Part shown: one piece after another, positions 39,465-49,000 of the stretch
How positions within the stretch are numbered: position 1 is the stretch's first letter
Layout of the letters: each line of letters begins with the position of its first letter
Program-made: the position numbers and the translations under genes
The notes under the pieces: model-generated
Database searches by the model: none
What the model was told of the DNA's origin: nothing
The model's input: the letters and a program-made list of their open reading frames with translations, nothing else
NCBI GenBank assembly: GCA_963677815.1
Contig: OY782499.1
Location: 2,294,001-2,358,000, forward strand
Length of the DNA stretch: 64,000 bases
DNA from: JAEKNW01 sp963677815
GTDB lineage: Bacteria > Cloacimonadota > Cloacimonadia > Cloacimonadales > JAFGVF01
Reading direction: 5' to 3'

Positions 39465-41651
39465 CTAACGACATTTGATTATAAGTTTCATACCTTCAGT
39501 AATCTTTGTACCTGCTGGTATATTCTGTTGATAGACTATTCCTTCACCTTGAGTATCGACTTTAATATTTTTTCTAATACAAAATTCTAAAGCTCTCCTA
39601 AGAGTTGATTTTCTAAAATCTGGCATCACATCAGTATTGGTATTCTCGGCAATTGTGCTATAAAAAATGACCTTATTTTCTTTATCTTTTTTAAACATAA
39701 AACCGGCTTCAGGATACTGGTGATTCACTATTGCATCCATATTAGTCTTGTTTGTATAATATTCTACACCTAATTCTTGAACAGTTTTTTCAGCTTGAGA
39801 TATCTTCATCCCTGTTAAATCTGGCATTATTAACATATCACTATTCTTTAAGATATAATCGAATTTAACATTACTATTTGTAGAAGATAACAATCTTTCA
39901 TAGACTTTTTCAAATGTTGGAAGAGCAGATGTAGCAGCAAATCTATACTTTCTGGCAGGTTTATCAAAAGTAACCACAATAACATATTTAGGGTCATCTT
40001 TGGGCAAATAACCAACAAATGTGGATGTATATTCCCATTTATTAGTGCCTCTAGTCTTTGCTGATTTCACCTCAGCAGTACCAGTTTTACCTGCTAAACC
40101 TAAGACATCATTATCATAATATTTACCAGTACCATATTCAAAAACTTTGCCTAAATAGGCCTTTATTGTATCTATTGAGGATTGACTAGCAATCTTTCTC
40201 GTTACCTTTCTTTGGGTTTCTTCAACCAAAGTGCCACTTTTATCGGTAATTCTACTGATTATTCTCGGTTCTAAAAGCTCTCCCCCATTTGCTATAGCAC
40301 AATAAGCATTTGCTAATTGTAATTGTGTAACCCCAATTTCCTGTCCGAATGAAATGGAATGAAGAGAGAATTGAGACCATTTGTAGGTTGGATTTAACTG
40401 ACCTTTCTTTAATCCATATAATCTTGTTGCCGTTGTTAATCCAAACCCTAAGCGTCTAAGCTGTTGATAAAATTTACCCTCACCTAGTTTCTCAGCTATT
40501 TTTGCTATTCCAACATTCGAAGAATAAGCGATAATCTCTTCTCCCGATAAAGGGTAATCTAATGGGTGGTCATCAACAATCTTACGTTCTTTATTTTTTT
40601 TCTGCCCTGTATAGTCAGGATAATAAGTTCTACAATCAATTCTTTCTTGTGGGTTATACACACCATTTTCAATTGCTCCCAACATGGTAAATGGTTTGAA
40701 TGTTGAACCTGGTTCAAACAAGTAACTTACAGGGAAATTACTAGATGACCTCAATAGAGCTGGATCTTTTCCAATATCATCCTTCTCAAAACCTGCCATA
40801 ACAATTATTTCTCCAGTCTGTGGGTCCATAACGGTGCACATACCTACATTTGCTTCGTATTCTGCTATTTTATCTTTTAAGAGTTTTTCAACCTCAAACT
40901 GCATTTCACTATCGATAGTCAAATAAAGATTGTATCCATCTACTACTTCTTTACTCTGCAAACCAAGAGCAGGAATATTTGTGCCATTGGCATATTTAAT
41001 TACTTCCTTCCAACCAAACTTACCAGATAACTCTTCATTAAAAGAAGCTTCAATACCTGTTTCACCCTCTATAGAATACTTAGATTTGTTTATCCTAGTT
41101 TTTGATATTGTTTCTCTACTCTCTTTAACATGACCGATTAACCTTGAAGCAACATGCTCTGACATGTACTTTCTTTTAAATCCAATAAACTCTGTTATAT
41201 AACCATTAATCTTATTATTATTAAATGATTCTAACATCTTATCTAATTTAAGTTCATTAAGAGAGTAAAACAATATTGGACTTTTAGAATCTAATCGTTT
41301 CTTCAAGATAGAATATGATTCTCCAGTAGCGTTTTCAGCTAATCTTGCAATTTTTTCTTTAACTTCTTCTAGACTGCGAGAATCATCATTACGAATCAGG
41401 TACTTCCGAATTGAATTCAAATCAATATCAACTTGAAAGTACTTTTCAGTTGTAACTAGCAGATTTCCATTTCTATCGTAAATACTACCACGTATAGGAT
41501 TAATGAATTCCTTCACAGGCCTATTTCTCCTAAGTCTTAACTCCTTGAGATTATAGACATCCTTTACTTGAATTAAAAATAGCTGTACTATCCAGAGTAC
41601 AGCTATTCCTAATAATAGAATTAATAAGAAATAATATCTTCTAACATTCAT
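39465..41651 (-). CDS. ftsI: septal peptidoglycan transpeptidase with two PASTA domains
   Basis: A class B penicillin-binding protein of 728 residues: a short cytoplasmic tail, one N-terminal transmembrane helix, a PBP dimerisation domain (about 45-230), and a transpeptidase domain with STFK (catalytic Ser, about 316), SSN (about 378) and KTGT (about 521). Two PASTA domains follow (about 610-670 and 672-728). FtsI crosslinks septal wall with FtsW; PASTA domains bind wall or beta-lactams. Proteobacterial FtsI lacks PASTA, while several FCB and Gram-positive homologues have it. The gene is in the standard place between ftsL and murE. Confidence 0.96.
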   Translation of the reverse strand: MNVRRYYFLLILLLGIAVLWIVQLFLIQVKDVYNLKELRLRRNRPVKEFINPIRGSIYDRNGNLLVTTEKYFQVDIDLNSIRKYLIRNDDSRSLEEVKEKIARLAENATGESYSILKKRLDSKSPILFYSLNELKLDKMLESFNNNKINGYITEFIGFKRKYMSEHVASRLIGHVKESRETISKTRINKSKYSIEGETGIEASFNEELSGKFGWKEVIKYANGTNIPALGLQSKEVVDGYNLYLTIDSEMQFEVEKLLKDKIAEYEANVGMCTVMDPQTGEIIVMAGFEKDDIGKDPALLRSSSNFPVSYLFEPGSTFKPFTMLGAIENGVYNPQERIDCRTYYPDYTGQKKNKERKIVDDHPLDYPLSGEEIIAYSSNVGIAKIAEKLGEGKFYQQLRRLGFGLTTATRLYGLKKGQLNPTYKWSQFSLHSISFGQEIGVTQLQLANAYCAIANGGELLEPRIISRITDKSGTLVEETQRKVTRKIASQSSIDTIKAYLGKVFEYGTGKYYDNDVLGLAGKTGTAEVKSAKTRGTNKWEYTSTFVGYLPKDDPKYVIVVTFDKPARKYRFAATSALPTFEKVYERLLSSTNSNVKFDYILKNSDMLIMPDLTGMKISQAEKTVQELGVEYYTNKTNMDAIVNHQYPEAGFMFKKDKENKVIFYSTIAENTNTDVMPDFRKSTLRRALEFCIRKNIKVDTQGEGIVYQQNIPAGTKITEGMKLIIKCR

Positions 41652-41660
41652 AAGGGGAGA

Positions 41661-42029
41661 TTAATATGAATAAATTGATTTTATTTCGTCTGCACTCAAA
41701 GATGTTGAGAATAAATCTAATATAACTGTAAATGAAACATTTTTCTCATTTGTTATAATTTTACTATATGTTACTAAAGATGATTCATCATTTGGTTCAA
41801 TGAATCCAAATCTGTCAGCAGCTACACGCTTGATATACAAACCTGATTTATAGTATGATAAATCCGATTTCTTGCTTGTATAAGCAGTAACCTTTTTATT
41901 GTATAGTTTTTCATATTTTAAAGCTTCTTTATTATATTTAACACTATAATGATTTAGTATTCCTGTTACTAGGACATACACTGAGATAATAATAGATAAA
42001 GTAATAATAATTTTAATATAGTTTTTCAT
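41661..42029 (-). CDS. ftsL: FtsL-like cell division protein
   Basis: A 122-residue bitopic protein with one transmembrane helix near the N-terminus (YIKIIITLSIIISVYVLVTG) and a short extracytoplasmic region with heptad-like character (about 28-55), then a beta-like tail. FtsL is poorly conserved; the call rests on size, topology and position between rsmH and ftsI. The coiled coil is shorter than in classical FtsL. Confidence 0.65.
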   Translation of the reverse strand: MKNYIKIIITLSIIISVYVLVTGILNHYSVKYNKEALKYEKLYNKKVTAYTSKKSDLSYYKSGLYIKRVAADRFGFIEPNDESSLVTYSKIITNEKNVSFTVILDLFSTSLSADEIKSIYSY

Positions 42030-42048
42030 CCCAACTCCTTAAGATGTT

Positions 42049-42975
42049 TTATAGTTTTTCAGCGATTCTTAACTTGGCACTTCGTGAACGGCTATTGTCA
42101 CTAAGTTCCTCTTTACCAGCGATTATTGGTTTTTTGGTAATAAGTTTGAGTGTAGATTTTTTCCCACAAATGCAAATTGGGAAATGAGGAGGACACTCAC
42201 AATCTAATGATTCATATTTCATAAAATCTTTTACTATCTTATCTTCTAAACTGTGATAAGATTCCACGACTAACCTACCGCCTGGATTTAGAATGTTCAA
42301 TGCATCTTTCAGAACTGATTTTAATACTTCCATTTCTTGATTAACTTCAATTCTTAATGCTTGATATACCCTTGATAACATTTTTGTAAGAAACTTTGGA
42401 TTAATCTGGAAATTATCTTGGATTAGCTTATTCAAATCTAAAGATGTTTTAAAGGCTTGATTACTTCGTTTATCTACAATTAATCGAGCTATCTTTCTAG
42501 CTGATTTCTCTTCTCCAAAATCTCTGATAATTCTTGTGAGTTCGTTTAAATCATATTCATTTAGAATAATTTCAGCTGTTAAATCACCTTTCTTATCCAT
42601 TCGCATATCTAATGGTGATTCTTGGGAAAAAGTGAATCCCCTGTCGGCTTCATCAATCTGAAAGGAAGATACCCCTAAATCAAAAAGAATTCCGTCAACT
42701 CTGTTAACCTCTTGAAAAGCAAGTCTTGTTCTCATATTAACAAAATTATCTTGAATGATAGTTATTCTGTCTCCGAAGTTTTCTAATCTCTTACTAGCAA
42801 AGGCTACTGCATCAGGATCTTGATCAAAAGCATAAAGCTTAACACTGGCATTAGACTGCAATATTGCTTGAGAATGTCCACCACCTCCCATTGTAGAATC
42901 AACTATTATTGAGCCATCTTTAATCTTTAAAGCATCAATACATTCTTGTAACATAACAGGTTTGTGATACATCAT
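42049..42975 (-). CDS. rsmH: 16S rRNA (cytosine-1402-N4) methyltransferase
   Basis: RsmH (MraW) methylates N4 of C1402 in the ribosomal P site. The 308-residue protein shows KPVMLQECIDAL, the SAM motif VDSTMGGGGHSQAIL, GILFDLGVSSFQID, and the C-terminal SRSRSAKLRIAEK, all hallmark blocks. It overlaps mraZ by four bases. Some family members carry a cysteine cluster; here CECPPHFPICICGKKS (about 258-273) may bind metal. Confidence 0.97.
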   Translation of the reverse strand: MMYHKPVMLQECIDALKIKDGSIIVDSTMGGGGHSQAILQSNASVKLYAFDQDPDAVAFASKRLENFGDRITIIQDNFVNMRTRLAFQEVNRVDGILFDLGVSSFQIDEADRGFTFSQESPLDMRMDKKGDLTAEIILNEYDLNELTRIIRDFGEEKSARKIARLIVDKRSNQAFKTSLDLNKLIQDNFQINPKFLTKMLSRVYQALRIEVNQEMEVLKSVLKDALNILNPGGRLVVESYHSLEDKIVKDFMKYESLDCECPPHFPICICGKKSTLKLITKKPIIAGKEELSDNSRSRSAKLRIAEKL

Positions 42976-43424
42976 AGTCTTACCACCGGCATTTCATTGC
43001 TTTGTCTAATTTGATCTCTAATCATTTTTTGATGGTCTTCAAACTCTTCAATTGACCAGATAGCGATATAATTACCTCTGCCAATAAACTTAATCTTATC
43101 TTTTACCTTAGCTTCGGTTAGTAATTCGGGAGAGATTCGAAATCGACCTGCAGAACCTTCCAAAGTTTGTATCCCCATAGACCAATTTTCTAAATAGGAC
43201 AAAGTGTAGCGATTTACTTTATCAACTCCTTTAGCTAATTGATCACAGACACTATCAAATTCGACTTTTGGATACAATAATAGTCCGCCATAAGGGCTTA
43301 AGGTAACAACTATCTTATCTGACTGATAAGAGTTCAATACATCTTTGAACTGCTTAGGTAATACAACTCTGTTTTGAGTTATAGAACTAATATGTGTTCC
43401 ATTGAACTTTCCTGTTATTGCCAT
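42972..43424 (-). CDS. mraZ: transcriptional regulator MraZ
   Basis: A 150-residue protein with two SpoVT/AbrB-like beta-barrel domains (about 1-60 and 75-140), opening MAITGKFNGTHISSI and containing AGRFRISPELL. MraZ heads the dcw cluster in many bacteria and represses it by binding tandem TGGGN boxes. Only one TGGGA is visible just before this start, so the known operator pattern is not clear here. TAAGGA lies directly before the ATG. Confidence 0.95.
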   Translation of the reverse strand: MAITGKFNGTHISSITQNRVVLPKQFKDVLNSYQSDKIVVTLSPYGGLLLYPKVEFDSVCDQLAKGVDKVNRYTLSYLENWSMGIQTLEGSAGRFRISPELLTEAKVKDKIKFIGRGNYIAIWSIEEFEDHQKMIRDQIRQSNEMPVVRL

Positions 43425-43477
43425 TCCTTATTTCTCCCATTTTTGACTTAAAATGAATATATTTACCGAACAATGAC

Positions 43478-43506
43478 AGAATATGACTTTAGTTAATCTA
43501 TGTCAA
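43478..43506 (-). promoter_or_regulatory. sigma70-type promoter of the dcw cluster
   Basis: On the minus strand, TTGACA (43501-43506), a 17-base spacer, and TATTCT (43478-43483). This gives a leader of about 45 nt before mraZ. It is the best-looking promoter in the window. Confidence 0.65.
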
Positions 43507-43619
43507 ATATTTTTTTACTTTTTTTATTATTTTGTCCAGAAGTGGCTTAAATAACTGATTAATAGTGATTTGTTAAGTATATTTAATTAATATTGCATTT
43601 CGTTTTTTATTTGTTTTTT

Positions 43620-43784
43620 AACCCAGATGGTGCAGTAGAGCTTTAGAGAAGAGTGCAGATTCTTTTAGCAAAATAGCTTACAGAATTCGGACGCATATAA
43701 TATATATATTCGGTAGAATTATGTAAGTTACTTTTGCAAAAGAATATAGTGCTATTATCAAAGATCTATTGCATTATTTGGGTT
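43620..43784. repeat. 165-bp long imperfect palindrome
   Basis: Two 69-nt arms match in reverse complement at about 46 of 69 positions without gaps. The outer ends read AACCCAGATGGTGCAGTAGA and its partner AACCCAAATAATGCAATAGA; the centre is an alternating AT tract. The right arm is about 90% identical over 42 bases to the short palindrome at 22416-22466. It lies upstream of the dcw promoter, in a gap of 686 nt that contains no gene. Confidence 0.8.
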
Positions 43785-43908
43785 TAAAATCATAAAGATG
43801 CTTTTTGCCGAAAAATGACTTTTCATTTTTTGTCATAAAATGGCAAAATTTAAAAATTTAGAACTAAAATCATTTATCCTATTTTCTATTTTCCCAGGAT
43901 AATACTCT

Positions 43909-43966
43909 CTTGATTGTTAGTCACCCTATAAATCATTGGATTTTTAAAGAGAGAGTAACAATCAAG
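43909..43966. repeat. 58-nt inverted repeat, copy 2
   Basis: Same length and same termini as 20819-20876 (left CTTGATTGTTA, right GAGTAACAATCAAG) and the same ATTGGA centre. The inner arms have diverged, so pairing is strong only in the outer 11 bp. Confidence 0.78.
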
Positions 43967-44043
43967 GAAATATAACTAGGTAAGAGGAAAAAAGCTATAG
44001 ATTGATTTTCAGGTTGTTTAACCAAAAATTTACAAAATTAAGA

Positions 44044-44065
44044 AAGCCTCGCAAACGCGAGGCTT
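44044..44065 (-). terminator. terminator after the 542-residue surface protein gene
   Basis: A 9-bp stem AAGCCTCGC/GCGAGGCTT with a four-base loop, followed on the minus strand by TTCTTAATTTTG. The core is the same as in the terminators at 51942 and 57981. Confidence 0.85.
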
Positions 44066-44110
44066 AAGCATAATCTAACATCCTTGTCAGATAGTTTATT
44101 TTATTATAAA

Positions 44111-45739
44111 TTACTTCATTAGAATCATCTTATTAGTTTTACTATAGCTGTTTGAAATTAATTTATATAGATATACTCCTGAAGATACATCTTGATTATT
44201 ATTATCTGTAGCATTCCAGACTATTACATGTTGACCAGGTAAGAATTTTGGATATGATTTAATAATCTGTCCTTTTAAGTTATAAATTATCAATTGAGCA
44301 GAATCACTGGCTTTAACGCTAAACTTAATTGTTGTTTGAGGATTAAATGGATTAGGATAAGCTGAAGATAAATTTGTTACTGTTGGAAGAACATTATTAT
44401 TATCTTGAGATTCAAATTTTACTGTAACAGGTCCGTATAGAGTATTTTCATTACTTAACTCTAAGCTTTCTAACCAATAGTAATATGTTGTTTGGTTTTC
44501 AACTTCTTGATCAAGATAAGAATAACTTGCACCAGTTGCAGTATTATTAGCAGTGATAATCTTAGGATTTACTCTTTGAGCTGATTGAGAGTCTTCATTT
44601 TCATTCCTATAGATATTATAGCCTAATAAGTTTGATTCAGAAGCTGTTTCCCAATTTATTTGCGCATAATTTTCGCTAGTAGTAAGAGCTGTAAATGAAG
44701 ATAACTCAACTGGGAGTGTTTCAACTGGTATAGCAGGAGTAAATTCTGAGAAGGAATCTAAACCTGTAACAGTAACCTTACTTTCATTATATGATAATTC
44801 TACTCCAGGTATAGAGGAAACATCAAACCAAGCTTGACTTGAATCACTTCTTTTAAGTATCCTATATTCGATATCTCCATTATAACCTTCTATTGTTGCT
44901 AAATCAAAAGTTATAGTATAATTATGACCTTGACCTGTAACAGTATTAATAGTCCAATAAACAGGTAACAAGCTTGAAACTGTATCAGGAAGATCATCTA
45001 CTATTGTAGGAGCATCTTCATTGAGCAGGATAGAAATATTAATATCAGGATGATCATTTTCAGTAAAGGCAATTTCAATTAAAGAGCCAGCTGTTTCATA
45101 AACATCAGTATTTCCAGCTGGGATATCTACACTTTCAGGCAGACTTAATGAGTCATCTGTTAGGAAACGGGTGTTTGCTTTATAATACACTATATTTCCA
45201 TTCACATCATCTGGAAATGAGTTATCCCGATATTTATAACATACAGTATTTTGAATTGATTTATAGTACCATCTTGGGTAACCACTGGCATAAGAGCCAT
45301 CCCTATTTTCCCAATAGACTATAATATTACTTGTACCATTATATTCAAAATCATTAACATTAAAATCTAAGGTAAACCATTCTCCTTGACTACCATTAAA
45401 TGTTATATTCCCCTCATAAACTTTAGTGGCGCCAGCAGTTAGGGGATTAACATAAGCAGTTGAAGAAAATACATCCAAATCTGTATACCCAATATAAACA
45501 CTTTGGTTTAACATTTCATAGTTGTTTGGATTATTGTAGTATTGATATTCAAGTCCAGTGATTGTAAAGGACTGATTAGTTAATTCTTCAGCAGTATAGA
45601 TTACTCTTGTCCAGTTATAATCATAAAAACCATAGACAGGTACATAGGAAGTTCCACTTGTACCACCCCCAACCTCAATAAAATCTGCAAAAAGCCCAAA
45701 ACACATAATTAACATAGAAATTAAAAGTAGTTTTCTCAT
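44111..45739 (-). CDS. type IX-secreted surface protein
   Basis: A 542-residue protein with a signal peptide (MRKLLLISMLIMCFGLFA), then a conserved N-terminal beta module (about 20-195; EVGGGTSGTSYVPVYGFYDY). This module also opens the two giant proteins at 52003 and 58040. A middle beta region follows (about 200-345). Residues about 345-445 are fibronectin-III-like (VELSSFTALTTSENYAQINW), and the last 80 residues are a type IX sorting domain (SSAYPNPFNPQTTIKFSV, IYNLKGQII, SGVYLYKL). Expected to be surface-attached or released. AGGAG precedes the ATG, and TATAAT (45768-45773) with a weak -35 lies upstream. No enzymatic motif seen. Confidence 0.85.
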   Translation of the reverse strand: MRKLLLISMLIMCFGLFADFIEVGGGTSGTSYVPVYGFYDYNWTRVIYTAEELTNQSFTITGLEYQYYNNPNNYEMLNQSVYIGYTDLDVFSSTAYVNPLTAGATKVYEGNITFNGSQGEWFTLDFNVNDFEYNGTSNIIVYWENRDGSYASGYPRWYYKSIQNTVCYKYRDNSFPDDVNGNIVYYKANTRFLTDDSLSLPESVDIPAGNTDVYETAGSLIEIAFTENDHPDINISILLNEDAPTIVDDLPDTVSSLLPVYWTINTVTGQGHNYTITFDLATIEGYNGDIEYRILKRSDSSQAWFDVSSIPGVELSYNESKVTVTGLDSFSEFTPAIPVETLPVELSSFTALTTSENYAQINWETASESNLLGYNIYRNENEDSQSAQRVNPKIITANNTATGASYSYLDQEVENQTTYYYWLESLELSNENTLYGPVTVKFESQDNNNVLPTVTNLSSAYPNPFNPQTTIKFSVKASDSAQLIIYNLKGQIIKSYPKFLPGQHVIVWNATDNNNQDVSSGVYLYKLISNSYSKTNKMILMK

Positions 45740-45956
45740 TTCTTTCTCCTTTTTCTTTTATTATACCATTATACTGCAGAAAATATTCCAAATGTAATGA
45801 CACAGTTTGTATTTAAAGATAAATCATTGTTTAACATGAATATACATCTTCATAAACAAATAATAAAAAGGGGAAAGTAGAATGATTAATCCATTCTTAT
45901 TGCATTTTTGCAAAAATGACTGCAATTTATTGCGCTTTTACAAATCATGCAAAATT

Positions 45957-45976
45957 AACTCGAATGGTGCAGTAGA
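45957..45976. repeat. fragment of the long-palindrome family
   Basis: Matches the left end of the 43620 palindrome at about 17 of 20 positions (shared core ATGGTGCAGTAGA). It abuts a terminator. The rest of the 302-nt gap between the two surface-protein genes is AT-rich, with TTTTTGCAAAAA as a possible further relic. Confidence 0.55.
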
Positions 45977-45980
45977 AATA

Positions 45981-46000
45981 AAGCCCTGAAGTCAGGGCTT
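45981..46000 (-). terminator. terminator after the beta-helix protein gene
   Basis: A 9-bp stem AAGCCCTGA/TCAGGGCTT with a two-base spacer, 42 nt beyond the stop, followed on the minus strand by TATTTC. Confidence 0.75.
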
Positions 46001-46041
46001 TATTATGTATCAGATTAATAAGTCGTTTATTTATCTACAAT

Positions 46042-49000
46042 CTATTTCATTAAGATCATCTTTTGGGTTTTGGTTAAGGATTTTGAAGTCATTTTTGCAA
46101 AATAAATTCCTGAAGCGACTTTACGATTATTTTGATCAGTACCATTCCAAACATACTTATGATTACCTGCTTGCAAGTTATCATTGCATAAGGTTTTTAC
46201 TTTTTGGCCAAGCACGTTATATATTTCAAGTTTAACATTTTGATTCCTATTTAAATCAAATGATATAGTTGTTTCTGGGTTAAATGGATTTGGATAGTTC
46301 TTGTTCAATCTAGTGATTGTAGGAGTAACATTATTATCATCATTAGAAACTATCCCATTAGTTATTTCGAAAGTAATTTCATCGCTGAATGCTGAGCCTA
46401 GATAAGAATTATCAATTGTTTGTACGGAAACATAATATGTACCATTTTGCAAGTTATTTATAGAACAAGCAAGACTATTGAGCATATTACCCTTATGTGG
46501 TCTGAGTAAGAATCCATCATCAGTGGACATAGAAGCAAATATTTCATTACCACCTGAAGAGGTGCCGACTTTGATATTATAGGTAAGTCCTAACTGAGGA
46601 GTCTCTGCATCAGAGCCCATACCCCATTCTAAAGCAACGAGATCGTCATTTACTTGAGCAGATAGCATACTAGGTGCTTGTGGAGCAGTATTAGTTAACT
46701 CAGTTTGATTTTCATATAAGTTACAGTAATAATCTAGATAATCATATCTTCCTGTTAATAAAACATCAGAATTACCATCACCATTATAATCAATCATAGT
46801 TAACTCACCATATTTTAGAGCATCTAAACTATCTGCATAGACGAAGGTATCATTACCTTGATAGAAGTGAACTTGCCCTGTCCACCATTCTTGATTTTGA
46901 ACACCATTAACTATAACATCAAGTAAGCCATCAGAGTTGAGGTCATGAATCTTCATATCCCCTTGTCTAATACCTGCAATATAGGTATCATTTTCTGGAA
47001 GATTGATATTAGTAAAAGTATCATCGCCATTGTTTCTCAAAATATAAAGTACTGATGGGATTTCTAGTTGAACAGATCCAGTCACAAAGAGGTCCATGAG
47101 ACCATCATTATTATAGTCACCCCATTCAACTACTGTGTAACGAACACCATCAATTCCTAGGTCTATTTCAGTAAATTCATCATTACCTTCATTTTTCCAG
47201 ACAGCTACTCTCCAATCCCAAGAATCAACTCTACCAGCAGTTGCAATATCAAGTAAACCATCGTTATTATAATCAGCGAATTTTGCATCACCAGCTGAAA
47301 TTTGATGAATCTCTGGAGCAAACATTTCGAATTGATAGTTACCTTGATTAAGATAAATTCGTGTATAATCAACATCACCAAATTCTAAATCTAGTACACC
47401 ATTATAAAGAACATCTAAAAGCCCATCGCCATTATAGTCTTTCCAATCTGTATTTGAACCTTTGAGTGGTGGTAAATTAGTTTCAACTTCTGTATAAGTA
47501 CCATTTTCATTAATATAAGCTCTAGAGATATAGTTGTTTTGCTGGTATTGTCCTGAAGTATAGATATCTAAATCGTTATCATTATCAAGATCAATCCAAT
47601 CCACACAACCGAATCCTGTACCTTCAAGGCCTAGTTCGATTCTTTGGAAATCTCCATTGCCATTGTTTTTATAAATAGTAATAGCAGATGTATTAGAGTC
47701 TAAAACATAACCAGTGGCTAAAATATCATAATCTCCATCATTATCATAGTCTCCAGCTTCAGTTTCACTTTGCCAGAAACCTTCCATTCCTGCTTCGATA
47801 TCCTGGAAACTAAAGGAATAAGTTTCACCAAATAGGTCAATGATTTGTCCTGTATCATCATCATGTAAAAGCTGACTGTGTATTTCTAATTGACCTGAGT
47901 GATTTCCACTTTCAGGGAAATTCATAGCAAGACTAAGAGTCAATGTATCTTCTAAAACAAGGTTATTAAGAGTTTGACCAGTGACCTCTCCATCAAGTCC
48001 TAATAAGAAATTATCTGATACTGTTACAAATTCAAAATTAATTGGCATATCATTGAGATTAATAATCTGCATAGAGATTAGAGCTGATTGGCTACCATTA
48101 ATTGTGGCAGGGAAAGTAATTGATTCAGTAGAGTATTCAACTTCAGCAGGAATAGAGTTAGCAAGTAAATCAACATAGACTTGAGGTTCTGCAATAGAAT
48201 TAGATGAAATCATAAGACTATCAGTCACTGTGCCAGGAACATTGTTGGCATATTTAACTTGAATAACAGCAGTCTCTGCTGGTTGGATAGTAATATTTGT
48301 GAGAATAGATAACCACTGTTCACTATCATATTGAAGATTAAAATATTGAGGAGCTACAATTTCATCAACAATCAAAGGCATTATACCTGAGTTAAGAATA
48401 TTAAAATTCATTATACTTTCCCCATTCCCATGATACATAGTGCCAAAATCAAGAGATAATGGACTTACTGTAATTGAATATTGGTCTTCAGGATTAAGAG
48501 GATTCTCTAAGTTTTCATCAGCTCCTTTATAAGGATTTACAAGATGTCTTAAATCTCCATCTATATCATATTCAATACCTTGGATAGGATTACCAGCTAA
48601 AGCGAAGTCACCTAATGATGAACCTATAAGATGTAAATCATAATTTGAAACAAACTCTGCATTAATAATAGTAGTGTTCATATCTGTTGCTGAAGTAGCT
48701 TGCCATGTTTCTAAATCTGGGCAATCTGTATTAAGCCATGAACCAATTGAACCATTTTCGCAATAATAGGCATTGTCATCAGCATTCCAAGTTCCACTAC
48801 CGAAGGTATAATCAATAACATAGTGATCATTATCACCACTTCTTCTATTTATAAAGATATTGTTCTGCAAATTAATAACACCATCTGTTCCAGTTTTTTG
48901 AACACAGAAATCATCATCTGTTCCTTGTCCTGATAAAAGTACAGTATTATAGTAAACATTAAGTGTCATAGCAGAATTACCCGCATCTAATCTAAGTCCA

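Noticed and set aside
43425..43445. MraZ operator (tandem TGGGN boxes)
   Set aside because: Only one TGGGA is seen before mraZ; the known sites need three or four with regular spacing.
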